Shown one piece after another: positions 9,901 to 18,988 of a stretch of 64,000 nt of DNA. The notes beneath the pieces are model-generated. The model ran no database searches. It had not been told where the DNA came from and saw nothing but the letters and a program-made list of their open reading frames with translations. A program made the translations under genes and the position numbers. How positions within the stretch are numbered: the first letter of the stretch is position 1; each line of letters opens with the position of its first letter. Location: assembly GCA_951812995.1 (NCBI GenBank), contig CATOTD010000004.1:124001-188000 (forward strand), read 5' to 3'. Source of the stretch: an uncultured Gammaproteobacteria bacterium (GTDB taxonomy: Bacteria; Pseudomonadota; Gammaproteobacteria; Eutrophobiales; Eutrophobiaceae).

Positions 9901-10302
9901 GTAGGCATAAGAGATACCCAGGCTGTATTGCGCAACGATATGTCCCTGTTCACCTGCGCGGCGATACCAGATTGCAGCTTCGGTTAAATCTCGTTCAACA
10001 CCTTCGCCGAAGGCGTGCGATACAGCCAGGTTATATTGGGCATCGCGGTTGCCTTGCGTTGCCGCCTTGCGATACCAGACAACGGCTTGTGTATAGTCTT
10101 GCGGAACACCTTCTCCTGCATAGTACATATACCCCAGGTTTGCCTGAGCCTTGTCATCGCCCTTTTCAGCCAATTTAGTAAATTCGGCGACAGCGGCTTC
10201 ATAATCACCACGGGACAATGCCTGACTGGCACTGTAAAGATCAGCACTAGCATTGTTTATAGATAAGAGAGAAAGTAGGGCGACCGCCAGAAAACGAAAC
10301 AT
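6982..10302 (-). CDS. very large secreted Sel1-repeat protein
   Basis: A 1106-residue protein starting MFRFLAVALLSLLS, a Sec signal peptide ending near NNASA. The ATG at 10302 is preceded by GGAGGAG, which decides this start over an in-frame codon at 10431. Sel1 repeats (A-x-W/Y-Y-R-K-A-A-x-Q-G type, with GEGVxQD turns) form blocks at about residues 30-240, 565-680, 845-935 and 965-1080. They are separated by long Thr/Glu/Pro-rich linkers (about 245-560 and 680-840), including a repeated TTTSPETT-like segment. Sel1 proteins are periplasmic or secreted scaffolds for protein-protein contacts; in several pathogens and symbionts they affect host interaction. No enzymatic domain is visible. It appears monocistronic, with no clear terminator before 6759. 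Confidence 0.88.
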   Translation of the reverse strand: MFRFLAVALLSLLSINNASADLYSASQALSRGDYEAAVAEFTKLAEKGDDKAQANLGYMYYAGEGVPQDYTQAVVWYRKAATQGNRDAQYNLAVSHAFGEGVERDLTEAAIWYRRAGEQGHIVAQYSLGISYAYGEGVSQDQKEAVYWFTKAADQGYVQAQVQVGSMYHTGEGVEQNYAEAARWYRLAADRGDVTAQYNLGTMYRSGKGLEQNYAEAKRWFRQSANQGYTVAQNALASIERSAGADVPTRTIQAKPETYPVESSTPITTTTSPETTLAPETTPAPETTPAITGVAEDNLLASESPTSKTDTTDQMSSTDISAKKPLFSVDKNDLLTLDSTQMDTPQSAVASVPEPAKEDIIETAEPTADGVIEKVEAPLIESVAENNITETMPEPGPEQPENITARQINQDSGKTTESVATTFIDTYTPTTDPALQTTTTEEVPTEAESSSGGFFAAIGNIFSGKDKNTETTSATEKTSVTADDAILIAKAEEPTLVTDDVPIPFPLSTACPVGRCEPTPITDEVDLTQAAMVDLSKYSIAAGRRALSASDYDAAVEQFQPLAEAGDSDAQAHLGSLYYVGKGVELDIESAFAWYKKAADQGHADAQYSIGNMYLLGEHVAQDNQSAAKWYTLASQQGHVAATNNLHNLKKLEALNQQAQFPQDNPVAQDNPETQAVNAEATPTEYSSTETTHAQSHAAGETPAPDSLQSYPEPAVSTEPAANELMADIEELPEIISLDTTQVSKKTAEQASFFYDLFNENENDASALKEKDIIDPLDNAVVPSQNMAAESALDEITDDRDVDNMDGSAVADSLVDTVEKIELARIRPLATQGDKDAQYALATLYYTGDGVKKDYVQSALWYRRAAQQGNIDAQYSLANMFLMGEGMTQDDEQAAHWYALAADQGHVSAQHNLANLRKVMASTQPLEIETNTIGNRQVTSLATDTMAMQETAVEAVTDTTGKTDYEQGLAYAFGDGVPQNDQNAFKLFYDAAEKGYAPAQYKVGVALAYGEGIQQDQQQAAKWYRKAAEQGHTNAQRNLALLYLDDDNGIQQDKIKALAWYSIVASQGNALDVRRRDMLEKELTEDELSQSQEISNQILARLNNTD

Positions 10303-10810
10303 TAATCTGCTCCTCCAAGTGTTTCTCCACGATTGCACGCGGTGATTTTCGTCAGTATTTGTTCCAATTTTGAATCTGTGGGTGAAGGTATTATATTCAC
10401 ATAAGTTATAGCATTGTAGTGCAAAAACCATCTGAAAAAAACTATGTTAGGCGTAATTTACCCTGTCAGCCGGAATAGACGGCTCATCTTTAAGATGATG
10501 ATTGCATTGAATGCCCATCAAAACCATTCTCATAGATATCAACAATATGATTCATAATAAAAATATCGACATCAGTAAAGAAAAACCAACACATGATTTG
10601 GGATATGTGGGTTTATATGAACAGTGCCATCGTCGTTGCAAAATAGAGCGTGCCGATATACGATTATCGGATACCTAAAAGGCGATTTTAGCTTAAGTCA
10701 GGATGGCGTATTTTTCATAGATGTTTCAAAACCTAAAATGGTCATAAATAATACTAAATTCGATTAAGCTGAAATCATGTAACTCAAATTTAACTAGAAG
10801 GAGCATATAA
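10303..10810. other. 508-bp divergent intergenic region with three inverted repeats
   Basis: The region separates the minus-strand Sel1 gene from the plus-strand small ORF and should hold both promoters. It contains three stem-loops: AGCCG/CGGCT (10468-10484), CATCTT/AAGATG (10485-10497), directly adjacent, and CCGATA/TATCGG around TACGAT (10653-10670). None is followed by a T-run, so terminators are unlikely; operator sites or RNA structures are possible. No coding potential was seen. Confidence 0.4.
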
Positions 10811-11053
10811 ATGGCACATCGAAATATGTCAGAAATGACACGTATAGCTTTTCATAAAAATGAACTCGTTGTTGAACCAACAATATTTAATGCAGCAACA
10901 CAAATATTAACAGCCTTAATCGCCGCGGATAAATTGAATGCAAATAATCAAAAAGCGGTTATTCAAAAATCGATAGAACTGGCTCTGGATCTGGCAATAG
11001 AAACTGACAAGGAAATGCAACTAGATGGCCACACAAAATTTAATGAGTTCTAG
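10811..11053 (+). CDS. small hypothetical protein (80 aa)
   Basis: This is an 80-residue ORF with a strong ribosome binding site (AGAAGGAG, 7 bases before the ATG). It is followed within 60 bp by an intrinsic terminator, so it looks like a real monocistronic gene. The protein (MAHRNMSEMTRIAF...) is predicted helical and soluble, with no signal peptide, Cys or His cluster. The pattern NELVVEPTIFNAATQIL followed by charged helices is not one I recognise. The gene ends in TAG, one of only two host genes in the window to do so (lptD is the other). Confidence 0.7.
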   Translation: MAHRNMSEMTRIAFHKNELVVEPTIFNAATQILTALIAADKLNANNQKAVIQKSIELALDLAIETDKEMQLDGHTKFNEF

Positions 11054-11106
11054 ATATTAACTGCTAAAAAGTTAATTGACTTTGTTAGTTTTTATTTAAA
11101 AAATTC

Positions 11107-11127
11107 TGATCGCCTCGATCATTTTTT
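11107..11127 (+). terminator. bidirectional intrinsic terminator
   Basis: TGATCG-CCT-CGATCA is followed by six T on the plus strand. On the minus strand the same hairpin is followed by GAA and six T. It sits between the convergent small ORF (ends 11053) and cysG (ends 11148) and can serve both. Confidence 0.8.
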
Positions 11128-11147
11128 CATGTCTCTTTTTTAGTACA

Positions 11148-12545
11148 TTATGCAGACACAAACCAGGCCAGTTTTTCGTGTAACGACACGACCTCGCCAA
11201 TGATTATCATGCTCGGAGATTTAATCCCATGTTGTGTGGAGATGTTGGGTAATCCTTTTACTGTGCTTGTATAAACACGTTGTCCGTTGGTTGTGCCTTG
11301 CTGCACAATCGCCGCGGGCGTAATCTCCGCCAAGCCATGTTTTATCAACTCTTTACTTAAAACATCAATACCATGCGTTCCCATATAAACTGCCAGCGTT
11401 TGTTGCGGTTGTACTAATGCAGGCCAATTCAGACTCATCTTCCCGTCTTTCAAGTGGCCGGTAACAAACAAACATGATTGGGCATAATCGCGGTGCGTTA
11501 ATGGGATCCCCGCGTAGGAAGCACAACCGCTGGCCGCAGTAATGCCGGGGACAATCTGAAATGGGATATTATTCTCGGCAAGCAGATCAATCTCTTCTCC
11601 ACCTCGTCCAAAGATAAATGGATCGCCTCCCTTAAGCCGTAATACTCGTTTTCCTTGTTTTGCAAGATCAACTAATAACTGGTTAATCTCGCCTTGCGGT
11701 AGCGTATGCTCATCCCGTTTTTTTCCTACATAAATGCGTTCTGCCTCTTTACGCACCAATTCCACAATATCGGGGGCGATCAACCTATCATAGAGCACAA
11801 CGTCCGCTTGCTGCATCAAACGTAGCGCCCTAAACGTCAATAGATCCGGATCACCCGGGCCGCCGCCAACCAGGTATACTTCTCCACAGGATTCCAAATA
11901 CGGAGTCTCTTCAGATAATTGCTTTTCCAGCAGTTTCATTGCGCTTTGTCCCTGTCCTCCATAAAGCATCTCAGCAACCGGGCCTTGTAATATATGCTCC
12001 CAAAAACGACGTCGTTCTTTAATTTCAGGAAATTTTTTCTTGACTGTTGCTCTAAATTTTGAGATTAAATTTGCCAATTTACCATAATTGGCTGGAATCA
12101 AAGTTTCCAGACGCGCACGTAATAACCGCGCCAATATCGGCGATGCGCCACCTGTTGAAACGGCAATCATAACCGGACTGCGATCAATGACAGACGGCAT
12201 AATAAAACTGCCAGCACCAGGGTTATCAACTACATTGACCAAGATCTGCTGCGACCGGGCATGTTGGGCGATCAAGGCGTTAAGCTCAGAATCGTCCGTG
12301 GCGGCAATGACTAAATACATTTCTGCCATACTGATCTGCGTATAGGGCTGCTCAAGATAGGTAATCTGCTTATCTCTAACCCGCTCATTTAACGCCGCAT
12401 TGATCTTCGGTGCTATGACTGTAACCCTTGCGCCTGCATTCAATAATGGCTGGATTTTTCTACTCGCGATATTACCGCCACCTACGACTAGGCAAGGCCG
12501 ATTTTGAAGATTTATAAAAATGGGAAAATTCGCCATAACCATCAT
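11148..12545 (-). CDS. cysG: siroheme synthase (trifunctional CysG)
   Basis: A 465-residue enzyme making siroheme from uroporphyrinogen III. The N-terminal half is the NAD-dependent precorrin-2 dehydrogenase/ferrochelatase (CysG-B): LVVGGGNIASRKI binds NAD, with TGGASPILARLLR following. The C-terminal half (about 217-460) is the SAM-dependent methyltransferase CysG-A: VGGGPGDPDLLT, LYDRLI, RLKGGDPFIFGRGGEE and VPGITAASG are all present. Length matches E. coli CysG (457). The first of two adjacent ATGs (12545) suits the AGGA 11 bases upstream; ATG 12536 is also possible. Siroheme serves sulfite and nitrite reductases, so the gene hints at assimilatory sulfur or nitrogen reduction elsewhere. 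Confidence 0.96.
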   Translation of the reverse strand: MMVMANFPIFINLQNRPCLVVGGGNIASRKIQPLLNAGARVTVIAPKINAALNERVRDKQITYLEQPYTQISMAEMYLVIAATDDSELNALIAQHARSQQILVNVVDNPGAGSFIMPSVIDRSPVMIAVSTGGASPILARLLRARLETLIPANYGKLANLISKFRATVKKKFPEIKERRRFWEHILQGPVAEMLYGGQGQSAMKLLEKQLSEETPYLESCGEVYLVGGGPGDPDLLTFRALRLMQQADVVLYDRLIAPDIVELVRKEAERIYVGKKRDEHTLPQGEINQLLVDLAKQGKRVLRLKGGDPFIFGRGGEEIDLLAENNIPFQIVPGITAASGCASYAGIPLTHRDYAQSCLFVTGHLKDGKMSLNWPALVQPQQTLAVYMGTHGIDVLSKELIKHGLAEITPAAIVQQGTTNGQRVYTSTVKGLPNISTQHGIKSPSMIIIGEVVSLHEKLAWFVSA

Positions 12546-12625
12546 TATTGATTATTTCCTGTAAAATGCTGAAATTATTTTTGCCCAACGCTTACATACA
12601 GCAAGCAACTGAAAGGATACGACTT

Positions 12626-12884
12626 GAGACCTCTGCACTAAGCCCAGTCCGACCCAGCCATGTCCGACTTGATCCAGCTCAACCCATGTCCAGCCCAACT
12701 TGACCACGCTCGACCCAGCTTGACCCGCGTCCGACTTGACTCAGCTTGACTCAGTTCAACCCGGTCCGGCCCAGCCACGCCCGAATTGACTCAGTTCAAC
12801 CCGGTCCGACCCAGCCCGGCCCGACTTGACCCAGCTTGACTCAGCTCAACCCAACCCAACCCAACCCGATCCGACCCAGCACCA
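12626..12884. repeat. C-rich pentamer tract T2 (longest, about 260 bp)
   Basis: The tract begins with GAGACCTCTGCACTAAG and continues as degenerate CCGAC/CTTGAC/CCAGC/CTCAAC units, nearly free of G outside the GAC core. It lies 3' of dcd (stop at 12944) and before the cysG start. Between tract and dcd stop is CACAGTGGCTAAAGGT, close to CACTGTGGCTGAAGGT beside T1. Together with short flanks this fills the 398-bp gap 12546-12943. Confidence 0.75.
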
Positions 12885-12943
12885 GGCAATAACGACCAGC
12901 AATCACCACAGTGGCTAAAGGTCGTTGTTAATGATTGCTTAAC

Positions 12944-13510
12944 TCAGGCTTTAGGTAAGGTAACACCGGTTTGCCCCTGATACTTGCCGGCGCGATCTTT
13001 GTAGGATGTCTCACAAACTTCATCAGACTCAATAAAAATTACCTGTGCCACGCCCTCATGCGCATAGATTCTGGCCGGCAAGGTAGTCGTATTTGAAAAC
13101 TCTAAAGTAACATGTCCCTCCCATTCTGGTTCAAGCGGCGTGACATTGACAATGATGCCGCAACGGGCATAAGTCGATTTACCCAAACAAATCGTTAATA
13201 CATTTCGAGGAATACGAAAAAACTCCACTGTACTTGCCAGCACAAATGAATTCGGGGGAATAATACAGCTATCTGCTTTTATATCGACGAAACTTTTGCT
13301 ATCAAAATTTTTCGGATCAACCGTAGCTGAATGGACATTGGTAAAAATTTTAAACTCATCCGCACAGCGCACATCATATCCATAACTGGACGTACCGTAG
13401 GATATTAATCGTTCTCCATCTTTGGTTTTTATCTGCTCTGATACGAAGGGTTCGATCATGCCATGTTGCTCCGCCATACGACGGATCCATTTGTCCGATT
13501 TTATACTCAT
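12944..13510 (-). CDS. dcd: dCTP deaminase
   Basis: A 188-residue trimeric cytosolic enzyme that deaminates dCTP to dUTP, the precursor of dTMP. Diagnostic motifs are SSYGYDVRC near the N-terminus, [13 protein letters not shown] in the middle with the catalytic Glu, [20 protein letters not shown] and the C-terminal [12 protein letters not shown]. Length is close to E. coli Dcd (193). The start overlaps the apbC stop by one base (TAATG), so the two genes are translationally coupled. The stop is followed by tract T2 rather than a hairpin. Confidence 0.96.
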   Translation of the reverse strand: MSIKSDKWIRRMAEQHGMIEPFVSEQIKTKDGERLISYGTSSYGYDVRCADEFKIFTNVHSATVDPKNFDSKSFVDIKADSCIIPPNSFVLASTVEFFRIPRNVLTICLGKSTYARCGIIVNVTPLEPEWEGHVTLEFSNTTTLPARIYAHEGVAQVIFIESDEVCETSYKDRAGKYQGQTGVTLPKA

Positions 13511-14598
13511 TAGTTATTGTCGATAACGATCTTGGGAAATTTTGCGGTGTAATCCTTGGCCTGAAGTGCAAGTTTTGCGGCCACGCGTCGCGCAATATCA
13601 CGATAATTCATCGAAATTTCCGCATCTGGCTCCATCACTACCATGGGCTTGCCATTATCAACACCTTCACGGATACGAATATCCAATGGTAATGAACCTA
13701 GCAGATCAACCCCATACTGTTTCGCCATTTGCGCACCACCACCACTACCGAAAATATGATCTTCATGTCCACATTGTGTACAAATATGCGTACTCATATT
13801 TTCAATAATTCCCAATACCGGCACGTTGACTTTTTCAAACATTTTCAATGCCTTTTTCGCATCCAGCAAGGCAATATCCTGTGGGGTTGTCACGATCACA
13901 GCACCGCTGACTGGAATTTTTTGACACAAAGTCAACTGAATATCGCCCGTGCCAGGTGGGAGATCAATAATCAGATAATCAATATCCCGCCAGTTGGTGT
14001 CGTTTAATAATTGTTCCAGTGCCCCTGTCACCATGGGCCCACGCCAGATCATCGGTGTGTCTTCCTCGATAAGGTAACCAATCGACATTGATTGCACGCC
14101 ATAACTGACTTTAGGCTCTACCGTCTTGCCATCCGTTGTATCCGGTTTGCCTTTTAATCCCAGCATCCGCGGCTGGCTTGGACCATAGATGTCGGCATCC
14201 AAAATACCGACCCTGGCACCTTCGGCCTGTAACGCCAGTGCCAGGCTAATTGATGTTGTCGATTTACCCACACCACCCTTGCCGGAAGCGACAGCTATCG
14301 TATTTTTAACATTGGGTAATAACTGCACACCTTGTTGTACGGCACGTGAAACAATCTTGCTGGTGATGCAGACCTTGGCATCAGACAGGCCTTGTTGGGC
14401 AAGTGCTGCGGTTATTTTGTCTGTCAAGGTCTGCTGACATCCAGCGGCTGGATAACTCTGCTGTATCGTAATGGAGACAGCACCCTCGTTAATAGTGATG
14501 TCTTTGACAAACTTGGCGCTGACAAGATCCTGCTGCATATAGGGATCTTGTATCCCGGCAAGTATTGATTCTATCTGTTCGTGACTGATGGTCGACAT
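13510..14598 (-). CDS. apbC: Mrp/ApbC Fe-S cluster carrier ATPase
   Basis: A 362-residue P-loop protein that binds and transfers 4Fe-4S clusters to apoproteins. It has an N-terminal DUF59-type domain (about 1-95), the deviant Walker [10 protein letters not shown] (about 107), [19 protein letters not shown] and the cluster-binding CxxC in [15 protein letters not shown] (about 275). Length matches E. coli Mrp (369). It is divergent from metG, an arrangement also known in enterobacteria, and is the first gene of a two-gene apbC-dcd unit. Confidence 0.95.
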   Translation of the reverse strand: MSTISHEQIESILAGIQDPYMQQDLVSAKFVKDITINEGAVSITIQQSYPAAGCQQTLTDKITAALAQQGLSDAKVCITSKIVSRAVQQGVQLLPNVKNTIAVASGKGGVGKSTTSISLALALQAEGARVGILDADIYGPSQPRMLGLKGKPDTTDGKTVEPKVSYGVQSMSIGYLIEEDTPMIWRGPMVTGALEQLLNDTNWRDIDYLIIDLPPGTGDIQLTLCQKIPVSGAVIVTTPQDIALLDAKKALKMFEKVNVPVLGIIENMSTHICTQCGHEDHIFGSGGGAQMAKQYGVDLLGSLPLDIRIREGVDNGKPMVVMEPDAEISMNYRDIARRVAAKLALQAKDYTAKFPKIVIDNN

Positions 14599-14719
14599 TG
14601 ATTTACAACCTAAGCTATGGATCGGACACGTATTCTACAATATTTATCAGCCTCACTTCACGCTACGATTGAATAATGCTACTTTAGCGTCCCAAACCTC
14701 TTTAACCTTATCTAAAACA

Positions 14720-16756
14720 ATGCAAGAAAAACAGCGGCAAATCCTGATTACCAGTGCCCTCCCCTATGCCAATGGCGCCATTCACATCGGTCATCTAGTC
14801 GAATATATCCAAACGGATATCTGGGTTCGCTTCCAGAAGATGCAAGGCCACATTTGCTATTATGTGTGTGCCGATGATGCCCATGGCACCCCCATCATGT
14901 TACGCGCACAACAAGACGGCATTACACCAGAGGCATTGATTGAACGCATTGCTGCTGAACACCAGGCAGATTTCAAAGCATTTTCAGTCGCATTTGATAA
15001 TTTTTACAGCACCCATTCTGACGAAAATCGGATGCTCACCAACACCATCTATACAACGCTCGACAAAAAGGGACACATTAACAAACGCACTATTAAACAA
15101 GCCTATGATCCTGAAAAAAAAATGTTCTTGCCCGATCGCTTTATTCGCGGCGAATGTCCTGAGTGCGGTAGTGCTGATCAGTATGGTGATAGTTGTGAAT
15201 CCTGTGGTGCTACCTATAGCCCGACTGATTTAAAAAATCCCGTGTCTGCTGTTTCAGGCGCAACACCCATAGAAAAAGAATCAGAACATTATTTCTTCAA
15301 GCTCGGCGATTTTGCAGACATGCTACGCAAATGGATCCGCGCTGGACACTTGCAAGCAGAAGTCGCAAACAAGCTCAACGAGTGGTTTGAAGCCGGTTTA
15401 CAGGAATGGGATATCTCTCGTGATGCGCCTTATTTTGGTTTTGAAATCCCGCATGCGCCGGGTAAGTATTTTTATGTCTGGTTAGATGCGCCAGTGGGTT
15501 ATCTTGCCAGCTTTCAAAATTTGTGCGACAAGACACAGCTTGATTTTGATACATGGTGCAAGGCTGGAAGTAATACTGAAATGTACCATTTCATCGGCAA
15601 GGATATTATCTATTTCCATGCACTGTTCTGGCCGGCAATACTCGAAGGCAGTGGTTTTAGAACACCGACGGCCATCTTCGCGCATGGCTTTTTGACTGTT
15701 AATGGACAAAAAATGTCCAAGTCTCGCGGCACCTTCATTACCGCACGCACTTATTTGAATCATTTGGATCCGGAATATCTACGCTATTACTTTGCTGTTA
15801 AATCAGGTTCGGGGATTGATGATATCGATCTCAATCTGGAAGATTTTCAAGCACGTGTGAATGCAGATTTGGTGGGCAAGGTGATTAATATTGCCAGCCG
15901 TTGTGCGGGATTCATCAAGAAAAGATTTGCCGGGAAATTAGCCGCCACTATTCATGATGAAACGCTTTTGAAAACAATGGTGGATTCCAATAATGCGATT
16001 GCAAAGGCCTATGCGGCCAGAGAATATGCCAAAGCCATGCGTGAAATCACAACGCTGGCAGACAAAGTCAATCAATACATTGATGATCAAAAACCATGGA
16101 TAATCGCGAAACAAGATGGCCGAGACGATGAACTGCAAGCAGTCTGTACAATGGGCATCAATGGCTTTCGCTTGCTCGTACTTTACTTAAAACCCGTCTT
16201 ACCGGTACTCGCTGTCAAGACAGAAAACTTTCTGAATATCGCACCAATGCAATGGCAAGATGTCGCTGATACATTAACTGAACACACAATAAACGCATTC
16301 AAACCCTTGCTGACGCGCGTTGAAAAAAAACACATAACGGCCATGATCGAAAATAGCAAAGAAGATTTAAATGCGCATGGGTCGGCACAGGTCGCCGCAA
16401 CAACCCCATTAGCAGATAAACCGATTGCCGATACAATATCGATTGAAGACTTCATGAAACTTGATCTGCGCATTGCCAAAATAATAAAAGCGGAGACGGT
16501 CGAAGGCGCTGATAAATTATTACAGCTAACGTTGGATATCGGCGGGGAATCACGCAAGGTCTTTGCGGGTATTAAAGCGGCTTATTCAGCAGCGGAATTG
16601 GAAGGTAAACTGACCGTCATGGTCGCTAATCTGGCACCTAGAAAAATGCGTTTCGGGTTATCTGAAGGCATGATACTAGTAGCAGGAGCAGGTGGTAGGG
16701 AACTGTTTATTCTGAGTCCAGATCAAGGTGCTGAACCCGGCATGCGGGTAAAATAA
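14720..16756 (+). CDS. metG: methionyl-tRNA synthetase
   Basis: A 678-residue class I aminoacyl-tRNA synthetase charging tRNA-Met. It shows the HIGH motif (GAIHIGH, near residue 20), a zinc knuckle (CPECG...CESCG, about 145-165), the KMSKS loop and the C-terminal dimerising/tRNA-binding OB domain ([12 protein letters not shown] onward). The length matches E. coli MetG (677). The ATG at 14720 is chosen because family homology begins at [15 protein letters not shown]; the frame is open upstream to 14588, but that part overlaps the apbC start. It is followed by a perfect hairpin. Confidence 0.97.
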   Translation: MQEKQRQILITSALPYANGAIHIGHLVEYIQTDIWVRFQKMQGHICYYVCADDAHGTPIMLRAQQDGITPEALIERIAAEHQADFKAFSVAFDNFYSTHSDENRMLTNTIYTTLDKKGHINKRTIKQAYDPEKKMFLPDRFIRGECPECGSADQYGDSCESCGATYSPTDLKNPVSAVSGATPIEKESEHYFFKLGDFADMLRKWIRAGHLQAEVANKLNEWFEAGLQEWDISRDAPYFGFEIPHAPGKYFYVWLDAPVGYLASFQNLCDKTQLDFDTWCKAGSNTEMYHFIGKDIIYFHALFWPAILEGSGFRTPTAIFAHGFLTVNGQKMSKSRGTFITARTYLNHLDPEYLRYYFAVKSGSGIDDIDLNLEDFQARVNADLVGKVINIASRCAGFIKKRFAGKLAATIHDETLLKTMVDSNNAIAKAYAAREYAKAMREITTLADKVNQYIDDQKPWIIAKQDGRDDELQAVCTMGINGFRLLVLYLKPVLPVLAVKTENFLNIAPMQWQDVADTLTEHTINAFKPLLTRVEKKHITAMIENSKEDLNAHGSAQVAATTPLADKPIADTISIEDFMKLDLRIAKIIKAETVEGADKLLQLTLDIGGESRKVFAGIKAAYSAAELEGKLTVMVANLAPRKMRFGLSEGMILVAGAGGRELFILSPDQGAEPGMRVK

Positions 16757-16782
16757 GGCATCACAAAACGTTTTGTGATGCC
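16757..16782 (+). terminator. 26-bp perfect palindrome after metG
   Basis: GGCATCACAAAAC is followed immediately by its exact complement, one base after the metG stop. It could fold into a strong hairpin but lacks a clear T-run (CCCTTAAG follows), so it may be a terminator remnant or mRNA stabiliser. The first dead IS256-type element begins only 5 bases further on. Confidence 0.55.
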
Positions 16783-16787
16783 CTTAA

Positions 16788-17863
16788 GAGATAGTCCCAA
16801 AAACTGTGTAACTACTTATCATTGATTATTACCCCGAAGGGGCTGAGGATAAGCACATGCAACCCGAAGCAATCAAGTCACTGGCACGTGAAACTGAAAG
16901 GGGCATCAAAACCGAAGAAGACCTGTATACGTTCCGTCAGGCATTGACCAGGGTAACCATTGAGGCAGCACTGAATGCCGAGCTTGATGAACACCTTGGC
17001 TATGCCAGACATGAGTAGGCAGGAAAATCCAATAGCCGCAATGGTCGCAGTCATAAAATGCTACGCACTGAAGAGGGCGCATTCGAGCTGGAAACACCCC
17101 GCGACAGAAAGGGTAGCTTGGTGCCAGCACTGGTCAAGCAGCACCCATCTCGCTACACCGGTATGGATGACAAGATTCTCAGTCTCTATGCCAAAGGCAA
17201 TACCACCTGTGACATTGTCGCGCTGTTTCAGGAAATGTAGGGCGTGGCGGTCTCAACCAGTCTGCTCTCGCGCGTGACAGCAAAGGTGGTTGCGTGGCAA
17301 TCGGCCACTGGTGCTGATATACCCCAGCGCATACCTTGACTGCATAGTCGTTAAAATCCGCCAGGACAAGAAAGTCATCAACAAGGCTGTCTTATTTGGC
17401 ACTGGGCGTGAACCTGGACGGGCACAAAGTGCTTTTAGGGCTGTGGCTGTCAGAGCACGAAGGTGCCAAGTTCTGGCTCAATGTCTTGACCGAACTCCAT
17501 AACCGCGGTGTACGAGACATCCTGATTGCCTGTGTTGACGGGCTCAAGAGTTTTCCTGATCTCATCAATACCGTCTACCCGCAAACCCGCATCTGGCGTT
17601 GCATTGTACATAGGATCAGGCACGCGATGCAGTATGTTACCTGGAAGGACTATAAGGCGGTTGCAGCCGACTTGTAGCAAATCTACCAGTCAGCTACGGA
17701 GGCGGAAGCACTGTTGGTGCTTGATGTCTTTGGTGACGAATGGGATGCCAAATACCCTAAGACCAGCCGTTCCTGGCAGAGTCATTGGCAGAACCTCAAC
17801 ACCCTGTTTGATTACCCGCAGGACTTGCGCAAGGCAATCTATACCACCAACGCCATTGCATCG
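16788..17863 (+). mobile_element. IS256-family element type A, copy A (3' truncated)
   Basis: The left end is GAGATAGTCCCAAAAACTG, shared with the right ends of copies at 54285-54759 and 59991-62591. The match to the full copy stops abruptly at 17863 (GCCATTGCATCG), so the last part of the transposase and the right end are missing. The 80 bp between 17864 and the next IS are unassigned. Confidence 0.85.
16857..17863 (+). pseudogene. IS256-family transposase type A, dead copy A
   Basis: It begins MQPEAIKSLARETERGI and follows IS256/mutator transposases through the first catalytic Asp (YLDCIVVKIRQDKK) and the second (ACVDGLKSFPD). It is broken by TAG codons at 17016, 17238 and 17675, by an extra base near 17324 (a CCCC run), and by a further extra base near 17391 that is not in copy C. 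The three TAGs and the CCCC frameshift are identical in copy C (60025-61219). The C-terminus with the catalytic Glu is deleted. Confidence 0.85.
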
Positions 17864-18018
17864 AGTTATAACCGAATCTGGTGTCTGAATAGGTTGAAGT
17901 ATGCGGCGTGCCTTGCTGGAATCGGTTTTGTCTAGCAATCGAAGGGAATTATATACTTGACTCCAATAAATAACCCATATAATCTAACATAAAAATGCAA
18001 TAAAAAGGAGGGTCATCA

Positions 18019-18948
18019 ATGAAAGACAATACCATATCCACATTTGAGTTATTTCGCCAGTTTCCGGATGCTGAAGCCGCTAGATTGTATTTTGAGGGAC
18101 AACGCTGGAGAGATTACATATCCTGTCCTCATTGTGGGGAATTTAAGCGTATTACCCCGCGCAAAGGAAAGCGGACAGGATATTACTTATGCCGGGACTG
18201 TAAGAGTGAGTTTACGGTGAGAACCGGCACTATCTTTGAACGTTCTCATGTTCCACTACATAAATGGCTATATGCGATTTACTTAACTGTCACCTCGCGC
18301 AAGGGCATATCCAGCTTGCAGTTATCTAAACAAATCGGAGTAACTCAAAAGACCGCCTGGTTTATGCAGGCCCGCATTCGTGAATCCTGTAACGATAATA
18401 CAGATAATTTACTTTCTGGCATTGTTGAGATTGATGAGACCTATATCGGTGGGAAGGAACATAACAAACACAAACACAAGAAAGTCCGCGCAGGCCGTGG
18501 CGTAGCTGGCAAGCAGGTAGTGGTCGGAATGCGTGAGCGCGGTGGCCGCACAAGGGCTAAGCCTATCCCATCAACTGATATACCGACCCTGCACAAAGAG
18601 ATTGGCTGTTCAGTGGAATATGGTGCCACCATTTACACAGATGAACACAGGTCATATCAGCATTTACAGTCTGCTTATCAGCATGGTACGGTAACCCATA
18701 GTGCGGGAGAATATGTGGGTTCAAACAACATTCATACCAATAGCATTGAAAGTGTCTGGGCTTTACTCAAACGCGGTCTGTATGGGGTATGGCCTCATGC
18801 CAGCACTAAACACTTACATCGCTATGTGAACGAAGTGACTTTTAGACTGAATAACGGACCATGTAAGTTACCAACCAATCAACGTATAGAATCACTTATA
18901 AGCAACGCGATAGGTAAACGGATTACCTATCGCGAGGTGCTAGCATGA
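18019..18948 (+). CDS. IS1595-family transposase, copy 1
   Basis: A 309-residue transposase. The N-terminal zinc ribbon is CPHCGEF...CRDCKSEF (about residues 35-65). The catalytic core (ISXO2-like) has the first Asp in EIDETYIGG, the second in YTDEHRSY and the Asn/Glu region in NSIESVWALLKR. AGGAGGG precedes the ATG. It differs from copy 2 at few positions, among them a Pro in GVWPHAS where copies 2 and 3 have His; the effect on activity is unknown. Confidence 0.93.
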   Translation: MKDNTISTFELFRQFPDAEAARLYFEGQRWRDYISCPHCGEFKRITPRKGKRTGYYLCRDCKSEFTVRTGTIFERSHVPLHKWLYAIYLTVTSRKGISSLQLSKQIGVTQKTAWFMQARIRESCNDNTDNLLSGIVEIDETYIGGKEHNKHKHKKVRAGRGVAGKQVVVGMRERGGRTRAKPIPSTDIPTLHKEIGCSVEYGATIYTDEHRSYQHLQSAYQHGTVTHSAGEYVGSNNIHTNSIESVWALLKRGLYGVWPHASTKHLHRYVNEVTFRLNNGPCKLPTNQRIESLISNAIGKRITYREVLA

Positions 18949-18988
18949 GCAAAGCAATGGAAATAGAATGCGGATATACAGGACGATA

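Noticed and set aside
10302..10431. Longer N-terminus of the Sel1 protein from 10431
   Set aside because: The extra 43 residues precede a clear signal peptide, and the GGAGGAG site fits ATG 10302 only.
14588..14719. Longer N-terminus of MetG from 14588
   Set aside because: It overlaps the apbC start and lies outside family homology, which begins right after ATG 14720.
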